Of a stretch of DNA of 64,000 nucleotides, positions 59,729-64,000 are shown one piece after another. Numbering within the stretch: the stretch's first letter is position 1; the number at the start of each line of letters is the position of its first letter. A program made the translations under genes and the position numbers. The notes under the pieces were generated by a model. The model searched no databases. It had not been told where the DNA came from and saw nothing but the letters and a program-made list of their open reading frames with translations. Origin of the DNA: CAZQFV01 sp964613665 (lineage in GTDB: Bacteria; Chloroflexota; Chloroflexia; DTKN01). The stretch covers positions 13,821 to 77,820 of the forward strand of contig CAZTIG010000015.1 of NCBI GenBank assembly GCA_964613665.1, in the 5' to 3' direction.

Positions 59729-60525
59729 AAGTCGTCCCCCTGAATATCGTCATCAACCCAGAGCAAGGTCAAAACTGCGCTATACCTGGGCATTTCCCAA
59801 GACTGCTCAAGAATCGTTGCCCCCTCTTGGTATCCGCCAGGCTCGAACCAATAGGCCGCCTTGATCCGCTGCGGCGTCCTGGGAATAGAGCGTTTGCGGA
59901 ATAACAAAGCCGCGAGACTGGCGGGATCCAAGGGCCCCGGCGCGGGAATAAACAGGCCCAGATCCGCGAATTCCAAACTCGGCTGAAACCACTTGATGTT
60001 GCCATCCTGCGAGAACACGACAGCACAAGGCTCCCGGCAGAAGCGCGTATATCGAATCGCCGTCGCCGTCAACGAGACGTCGAACATCTCGGCCAACTCG
60101 GCGGCAAGATCAAGGGACGGGGCCGCTTTTTCGCAGAGCGGAGCAACAAACCGCTCAGGTAACAGCAGCGCCGAAGCAAATTCATTGGCCGCCCTCTCCC
60201 GGGGTTTTTGGTCGCCGGGGCCCTTCCCCTCAACAATGTCTCCATCAGCACAAAGCGTCAACCTGTCCCCTCGTTCCAGTTCCAGGTGGCCAAGCTCGTG
60301 AGCAATCGTGAAGCGTTTTCGTTGAGGACTTGCTATGGTCTGGGAAACGGTGATGACGGCATTCTGGCCGACGACAAGCAGCCGGCCGGTAGCACCTTCC
60401 AGACCCCCTTCCTGGACCACCGCATGCCGGGCAAGGGCGATCAATTCAAGCAAGCGCAGATCCCGCGGGCCGGTGATATGCAAGTCATCCAAGATCCGCT
60501 CGGTTGCCAGGAGGGGTTCGGCCAC
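59716..60525 (-). CDS. ImmA/IrrE-family metallopeptidase
   Basis: A 269-residue protein with the zinc protease motif HELGHLELERG near residue 75 and the downstream Glu of the family (RAANEFASALLLPERF). ImmA and IrrE (PprI) cleave specific transcription repressors under stress, and genes often sit beside their target regulator. Here the next two upstream genes are a 147-residue unknown protein and a sigma factor, so the likely target is one of these. The GTG start at 60525 follows the stop of the unknown gene (60528), so the three form one minus-strand operon. The C-terminal region (WFQPSLEFADLGLF...) is the usual family extension. Confidence 0.92.
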   Translation of the reverse strand: MAEPLLATERILDDLHITGPRDLRLLELIALARHAVVQEGGLEGATGRLLVVGQNAVITVSQTIASPQRKRFTIAHELGHLELERGDRLTLCADGDIVEGKGPGDQKPRERAANEFASALLLPERFVAPLCEKAAPSLDLAAELAEMFDVSLTATAIRYTRFCREPCAVVFSQDGNIKWFQPSLEFADLGLFIPAPGPLDPASLAALLFRKRSIPRTPQRIKAAYWFEPGGYQEGATILEQSWEMPRYSAVLTLLWVDDDIQGDDFYWQ

Positions 60526-60527
60526 TT

Positions 60528-60971
60528 CTACCCCTCCGGGTCACGGGATGGTTGGCGCTGGGATGTGGACAAGAACTCAAGATCTGCCAGCAGGCTCGCC
60601 AGGTCGTCATCCGTGAGGCTTTCTAGGTCACGGTAGGCCAGCTGGAGCCGGGCAGGACCCAACCGGGAAGTCAGATCTCTGATCTTGCGGGCCAATTCCT
60701 CTCGGCTTTCTCCCAGGGGGCGCGCGAACGAGCCTAGAAGGGAGCGCTCTTTAGCCAACTCCGGGGCGCGGTTCCGCCAATTCAGCGGAGACTCGGCAAT
60801 TGCACGCTCGGCGACCGCCCGCATATGCACGGCCAGCGCCTCCGGGTCGTAACCGAACTCCCGGAGTGCAGCATCGACTTCCTCGGGAGGTTCCGGCCCA
60901 GCCCCTTCGAAAAGATCGGCCAGCTTCTGCACCAGTTCCTCGTCTGTCTGGGGAGCCTTTCGATCCTTCAC
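60528..60971 (-). CDS. Unknown protein between sigma factor and ImmA/IrrE
   Basis: A 147-residue, mostly helical, highly charged protein (DEELVQKLADLFEGAGPEPPEEVDAAL; ARKIRDLTSRLGPARLQLAYRDLESLTDDDLASLLADLEFL). Its start overlaps the stop of the sigma gene by four bases and its stop abuts the peptidase gene. By position it may be an anti-sigma factor or the cleavage substrate of the peptidase. No membrane segment, so a cytoplasmic role. Confidence 0.7.
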   Translation of the reverse strand: MKDRKAPQTDEELVQKLADLFEGAGPEPPEEVDAALREFGYDPEALAVHMRAVAERAIAESPLNWRNRAPELAKERSLLGSFARPLGESREELARKIRDLTSRLGPARLQLAYRDLESLTDDDLASLLADLEFLSTSQRQPSRDPEG

Positions 60972-61531
60972 GGTTTCACCCCTTTCCAGGCAAGTCGCCT
61001 TAATCGCCTGAGTCGATTATCGATATCTTCAACAGCAGTGCCAAGCTTAGCCGCGAGGGGCTTGGGTTTTGCCTCGCAGCCGTCCATGATGGCCTGAATA
61101 ACTTCCGCTAGGTCGGGTTTATCGCTCACCGCTTCAAACAAATCCTGCACCTGGGCCTTCATTTCCTGCCTACGCTCTTCCTCCAACAAGCTGTCCTCCG
61201 GGCCGGGAATTGACAAATCTTGCTCAGCATCCAGGGATGTCTCGTGGCGGCTGGCGGCCGAGTCAGCCAGATGGCTCATTAAGCTTTTGACTTGCCACCT
61301 GAGCCACGGCAGCAAGGGGCCCTTCGCTGGATCCCACCGGCGGACACCCTCCAAAGTCCTTGCAATGACCTCTCGAGCGACGTCCTCCGGTGTCTCTCCC
61401 CTTGCCAGATCCGAGGCGCCTCCTGTACGCCAGGAATAGCTCCTTGCCAGTTGCGCCGCGAACAACGTCAGTTCTTTGCCAACTACCCCCCAGTCTACGT
61501 CTTGCAGCTGCTCAAACGCCTTCTCATCCAA
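60968..61531 (-). CDS. Sigma-70/ECF-type sigma factor
   Basis: A 187-residue protein. Region 2 is visible as LTLFAAQLARSYSW...TPEDVAREVIARTLEGVRRWDPAKGPLLPWLRWQVKSLMSHLADS (helices that grip the core enzyme and -10 element). A short region 4-like helix-turn-helix follows near AEVIQAIMDG...AAKLGTAVEDIDNRLRRLRRLA. Size fits an ECF or group IV factor. It heads an operon with a charged partner and an ImmA/IrrE peptidase, and faces a divergent pair of stress-type small genes (DUF3892 and DUF2188) across a dyad-bearing intergenic region, so it may direct those promoters and its own. Confidence 0.85.
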   Translation of the reverse strand: MDEKAFEQLQDVDWGVVGKELTLFAAQLARSYSWRTGGASDLARGETPEDVAREVIARTLEGVRRWDPAKGPLLPWLRWQVKSLMSHLADSAASRHETSLDAEQDLSIPGPEDSLLEEERRQEMKAQVQDLFEAVSDKPDLAEVIQAIMDGCEAKPKPLAAKLGTAVEDIDNRLRRLRRLAWKGVKP

Positions 61532-61582
61532 CGTGGCCTCCTCTTGGTACTACGCCCCTATATATATATACCGGGTAGCGCG

Positions 61583-61610
61583 GATTTTCCGCCGAAAATG
61601 GCGGAAAATC
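61583..61610. promoter_or_regulatory. Dyad between sigma operon and DUF3892 gene
   Basis: GATTTTCCGCC and GGCGGAAAATC form a perfect 11-bp inverted repeat around GAAAAT, in the divergent intergenic region beside an alternating TATATATATATA stretch. It may be an operator for the divergent operons or an RNA hairpin; the T-run is internal. Confidence 0.55.
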
Positions 61611-61717
61611 GAGATTAGCCGGTACTATATTATAGGAGCAAATGTGGTTGCTGGCAAGCCCCCGGCCGGGTAAAAATCCGGGGCGATGCTGGTATTTCAA
61701 AATGGAGGTGGTTCACG

Positions 61718-62020
61718 ATGAAATGGGCAGACTACGGCATCTCGGCAGTGCGGTACAACAGCGAAAGGACCCACATTCAGAAGGTTGAGGTCCGGGAAGA
61801 CCAAGACGACAAGTTTGGGCCAGCCCAAGAATGGACCCGAACTCAGGTAGTTACGGCGATTGAGCGCGGCATTTCCTTTGTGACTATCCTGCGGGACAGT
61901 GAGCGCAGGTGGCAGCAAGGCCAGGCTGTCCACATCGTCACGGTCAACGGCGCGAAGTACCTTCGCACCGATCAAAACTCCACGGCGCGCGACAACCTGG
62001 GCAACCTACCCGACTTCTAG
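61718..62020 (+). CDS. DUF3892 family protein
   Basis: A 100-residue protein with GGAGG upstream. It has ISAVRYNSERTHIQKVEVREDQ, FVTILRDSERRWQQGQAVHIVTVNGAKYLRTDQNSTARDNLGNLPDF, which matches the DUF3892 pattern (HI.KV...D, G..VHIV.V.G.KY.RT..N....DNL). The function of the family is unknown; members are cytoplasmic and often adjacent to stress or DUF2188 genes. It is divergent from the sigma/IrrE operon and followed 36 bases later by the DUF2188 gene. Confidence 0.85.
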   Translation: MKWADYGISAVRYNSERTHIQKVEVREDQDDKFGPAQEWTRTQVVTAIERGISFVTILRDSERRWQQGQAVHIVTVNGAKYLRTDQNSTARDNLGNLPDF

Positions 62021-62056
62021 GTCGGCCAACGCCGTAGACAACAACCGGAGGTAAAA

Positions 62057-62293
62057 ATGGCGAAAGGAAAGACCCACCATGTTGTTCCAAGCCCTGAAGG
62101 TGGTGGGAATGTCAAGAAAGGCGGTGCCCAGAGAGCCTCAAGGCATTTTAACCGAAAAGACGAGGCCGTGGTCTATGGCAGGGAACTGAGCCAAGGGCAG
62201 AAGACCGAACTGGTCATCCATGGACGGGATGGCCGAATCCAAAGGACAGACAGCCATGGCCACGACCCAAACCCGCCGAAAGACAAAGGCTAG
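62057..62293 (+). CDS. DUF2188-like small protein
   Basis: A 78-residue protein with GGAGG upstream. MAKGKTHHVVPSPEGG, KGGAQRASRHFNRKDEAVVYGRELSQGQKTELVIHGRDGRIQ and the end DSHGHDPNPPKDKG match DUF2188 (H.V....W..K..G..RA......T..EA...GRE.......EL.IHG.DG.I.D..SYG.DP.PP). DUF2188 proteins are small, stress-linked and of unknown role. It is probably co-transcribed with DUF3892. Confidence 0.85.
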   Translation: MAKGKTHHVVPSPEGGGNVKKGGAQRASRHFNRKDEAVVYGRELSQGQKTELVIHGRDGRIQRTDSHGHDPNPPKDKG

Positions 62294-62531
62294 CACACTG
62301 ATCTCTCCCGGCGCCTGCAGCCGGCTGCGTACCGGGTGACCGGGATTCTGCGGCTGACTGTGCCGGGAATTGTCGTCGACCCTTCCCTGGTCCAGGGGAG
62401 GCGTGATGGGTGAAGAAAGGCAATGGAATTCCACAGTGAGGTGATCAGAGGAGTCCTCAGCGGATAGAACCGGCAACAATTGAGGCCCGGTGATGACCTC
62501 GAACCTACCCATGGTGAGAGGAGGTAGTCTA
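62294..62531. other. Intergenic region, nothing recognised
   Basis: No convincing gene or RNA in the 240 bases between the DUF2188 gene and the small frame at 62532. Confidence 0.4.
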
Positions 62532-62690
62532 ATGTCCGGCTTTCTTGGTGACCCACGTGTGCAGTTCGTCATTACGGCCATCATTGATAGGCCCGCCCTC
62601 GCGGCGAGGGCAACGCTAGAGGAGACTACCACCAGAAGAAGTAGGCGAACGGGGGAGGGAGAAGGCGACCAGGGAATCCCGATAGATTGA
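62532..62690 (+). CDS. Possible 52-residue protein
   Basis: An ATG at 62532 with GAGAGGAGG seven bases upstream opens MSGFLGDPRVQFVITAIIDRPALAARATLEETTTRRSRR. The ribosome site is good, but length and composition give little support and no family is known. Confidence 0.35.
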   Translation: MSGFLGDPRVQFVITAIIDRPALAARATLEETTTRRSRRTGEGEGDQGIPID

Positions 62691-62817
62691 AGGTATTGGA
62701 TTCCCAATCGTAGTAAGCACTAGCTGGGATCCTGAACGAGGACGGGGCCAACACCGCGGCCTGACCGAGTGGAGAGTATGCGCAAAGCCGTAAGACGCCG
62801 CTGCGAACTCTCCATTC

Positions 62818-62846
62818 TTGACAATTTGCCCCGTACCCGTTACGAT
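62818..62846 (+). promoter_or_regulatory. Promoter of 70-residue family copy 3
   Basis: TTGACA (62818-62823), a 17-base spacer and TACGAT (62841-62846), matching the layout upstream of the intact copy at 58936. Confidence 0.75.
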
Positions 62847-62889
62847 AGCACCATAGCACAACCCACTGCCGCTGGGAAAGGATGTGGCC

Positions 62890-63102
62890 ATGCACCGTTT
62901 CTGGTTCAAAGTCTACCACCAGGGCCAACCTGTCGCTCCCCCGCTCCCGGTGCCCAGCCTCCCCCGCGGGACGCGGATCACCGGCACCATCGCCATCGTT
63001 CGCCGTAGCCGGGCGCTCACCGCCGTCTACGTCCTGGCCGCCGACGGCGAGCAGGCGCAGTAGGAGTTCGCGAAAGCCCGTGATCGCGTGCTTGCGCAGT
63101 GA
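62890..63102 (+). pseudogene. 70-residue family, copy 3, with in-frame TAG
   Basis: From ATG 62890 the frame matches the intact copy along all 71 codons (MHRFWFKVYHQGQ, PPLPVPSLPRGTRITGT, IVRRSRALTAVYVLAADGEQAQ). Codon 58 is TAG where copy 2 has CAG. The reading continues EFAKARDRVLAQ to a TGA at 63100. Length is identical to the intact copy, so this is a single nonsense change. The stop overlaps a GTG (GTGA) that starts a WGR-like protein. Confidence 0.75.
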
Positions 63103-63290
63103 AGACCCGGCCCACAACCGCGGGGGATCACCTGGTAGCCGCACAGCGTGACCTCTGGGGCGACCTGGTCGTGGCGAAGCGCTGGGGGCGTACCGGGGCA
63201 CAGGGCTGGCTAGGATGGCGGACCGTTGAGGTGGCCAGGCCGGCGAAGGCGGCCAAGATCGTTCAGGAGACACTGAAGCGCTGGAGGTAG
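63099..63290 (+). CDS. Short WGR-domain-like protein
   Basis: A 63-residue reading from a GTG that overlaps the TGA of the preceding small gene. RDLWGDLVVAKRWGRTGAQGWLGWRTVEV, then AAKIVQETLKRW, matches the core of the WGR domain (QPDLFG.WSLVR.WGRIG), known from PARPs and bacterial DNA-binding proteins. The usual C-terminal KRRRGY part is missing, so it is a minimal WGR unit. A decayed version may follow copy 1 after 56019. Translational coupling to a 70-residue partner is the notable feature. Confidence 0.6.
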   Translation: MKTRPTTAGDHLVAAQRDLWGDLVVAKRWGRTGAQGWLGWRTVEVARPAKAAKIVQETLKRWR

Positions 63291-63378
63291 CACAGGTACG
63301 AGACGCTCGGGTGAGGGATAGCTGTGAGGCCATTCCAAGGAGTTTGTCCGAATCCGCTGAAAGCAAGGAGGTAAAGCC

Positions 63379-64000
63379 ATGGGAGGGCAAAAGTATCTTG
63401 CGACCGGTCTCATCATGGGCCTGGTTCTATTGAGTGCATCGGGCATCCTGGCTAGCAGACCGAAATCTGAAGGAGTGGAAAGCTTATGGAGCATCCAGCA
63501 GCAGGCCGGCAATGTGGAACTGGCTGGACAGATCGGCGGCGCCACTAAGACGGTAACCGTGCAAGGTAACTATGCCTATGTCGCCATTGGCCCCCGTCTG
63601 GTGATCTTAAATGTCTCCGATACGGCTCACCCCACTGTCGTCGGCCAGACCGGTGTCCTGCCCGACATCGCCTGGGCTGTAGCGGTGGCGGGGAACTATG
63701 CCTACGTCGCCGCTGAGAGCAACGGCCTACGCATCATCGACGTCTCCAACCCGGCGGCCCCCGCCGAGGCCGGCTTCTACGACACGCCGGGGTTAGCCCT
63801 TGGTGTAGCGGTGGCGGGGAACTACGCCTACGTCGCCGATGGGGGTTCCGGTCTGCACATCATCGACGTCTCCAACCCGGTGGCCCCTACCGAGGCCGGC
63901 TTTTACGACACGCCGGGGTCGGCCTATGGCGTAGCGGTGGCGGGAAACTACGCCTACGTCGCCGATGGGGGTTCCGGTCTGCACATCATCGACGTCTCCA
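63379..64000 (+). CDS. LVIVD-repeat surface protein (3' end outside window)
   Basis: ATG 63379 has AAGGAGG upstream and opens MGGQKYLATGLIMGLVLLSASGILA, a signal peptide. From residue 60 the LVIVD repeat appears: VTVQGNYAYVAIGPRLVILNVSDTAHP, then VAVAGNYAYVAAESNGLRIIDVSNPAAPAEAGFYDTPG in nearly identical units of 42 residues. LVIVD proteins are secreted seven-blade propellers, often in large numbers in Chloroflexota and archaea. The frame is open at the window end, so the length is unknown. Confidence 0.88.
   Translation, partial: MGGQKYLATGLIMGLVLLSASGILASRPKSEGVESLWSIQQQAGNVELAGQIGGATKTVTVQGNYAYVAIGPRLVILNVSDTAHPTVVGQTGVLPDIAWAVAVAGNYAYVAAESNGLRIIDVSNPAAPAEAGFYDTPGLALGVAVAGNYAYVADGGSGLHIIDVSNPVAPTEAGFYDTPGSAYGVAVAGNYAYVADGGSGLHIIDVS

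Overview
The window looks like GC-rich DNA of a Chloroflexota (Anaerolineae-like) bacterium, probably a metagenome scaffold, since a 100-N assembly gap sits at 54850-54949. I infer the phylum from several traits taken together: large secreted proteins ending in a YLPL-type tail, a golvesin-like/M23 peptidase, TIR-STAND and WD40 signalling proteins, DUF3892/DUF2188 small proteins, and many IS elements. I see no rRNA, tRNA or CRISPR array. Most of the window is accessory DNA.

Region by region. (1) 1-8.1 kb: a WD40 protein with a C-terminal winged helix, a double-TIR STAND ATPase with a membrane segment and TPRs, a lipoprotein and two secreted proteins. (2) 8.3-22.7 kb: a tyrosine recombinase facing away from a tight eight-gene operon. 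The operon encodes DUF4007, a large ATPase, a PAPS-reductase-like PP-loop enzyme, an unknown protein, a small P-loop protein, a 1345-residue ATPase, a PglZ protein and a HerA-like ATPase. It combines parts of BREX and phosphorothioation systems and is the best candidate for an undescribed defence system. (3) 22.7-26.0 kb: nested IS remnants (IS21, IS630) and an intact IS4/IS701-like element. (4) 26.4-30.6 kb: a zinc/HEPN-like protein, an ankyrin protein and the first secreted repeat (propeller-like) protein. (5) 30.7-45.1 kb: a mostly minus-strand mobile or replicon-like block. It holds a multi-HTH protein, two copies of a small RNA, a truncated and a complete Prim-Pol/CHC2 gene, an archaeal-type ATPase, a beta-clamp homologue, small genes, IscB with its putative omega RNA (HEARO), an AlbA_2 protein with a small phosphatase, and a methyltransferase-helicase fusion. 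Three palindromes with the same core but different, still self-complementary arms are scattered through it. (6) 45.4-55.7 kb: three more secreted repeat proteins, one with an in-frame TGA, and an intact IS1182 element. (7) 55.8-64 kb: three copies of a 70-residue protein family (one intact), a second copy of a structured leader RNA upstream of an unknown 503-residue protein, a sigma factor/ImmA-IrrE module diverging from DUF3892 and DUF2188 genes, a WGR-like small protein, and a truncated LVIVD-repeat protein.

Recurrent themes are nucleotide-activated conflict or signalling ATPases, small structured RNAs with clear sigma70-type promoters (17-nt spacers), and paralogous families decaying by frameshift or nonsense mutation. 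All functional calls come from reading motifs by eye. No database search was possible.
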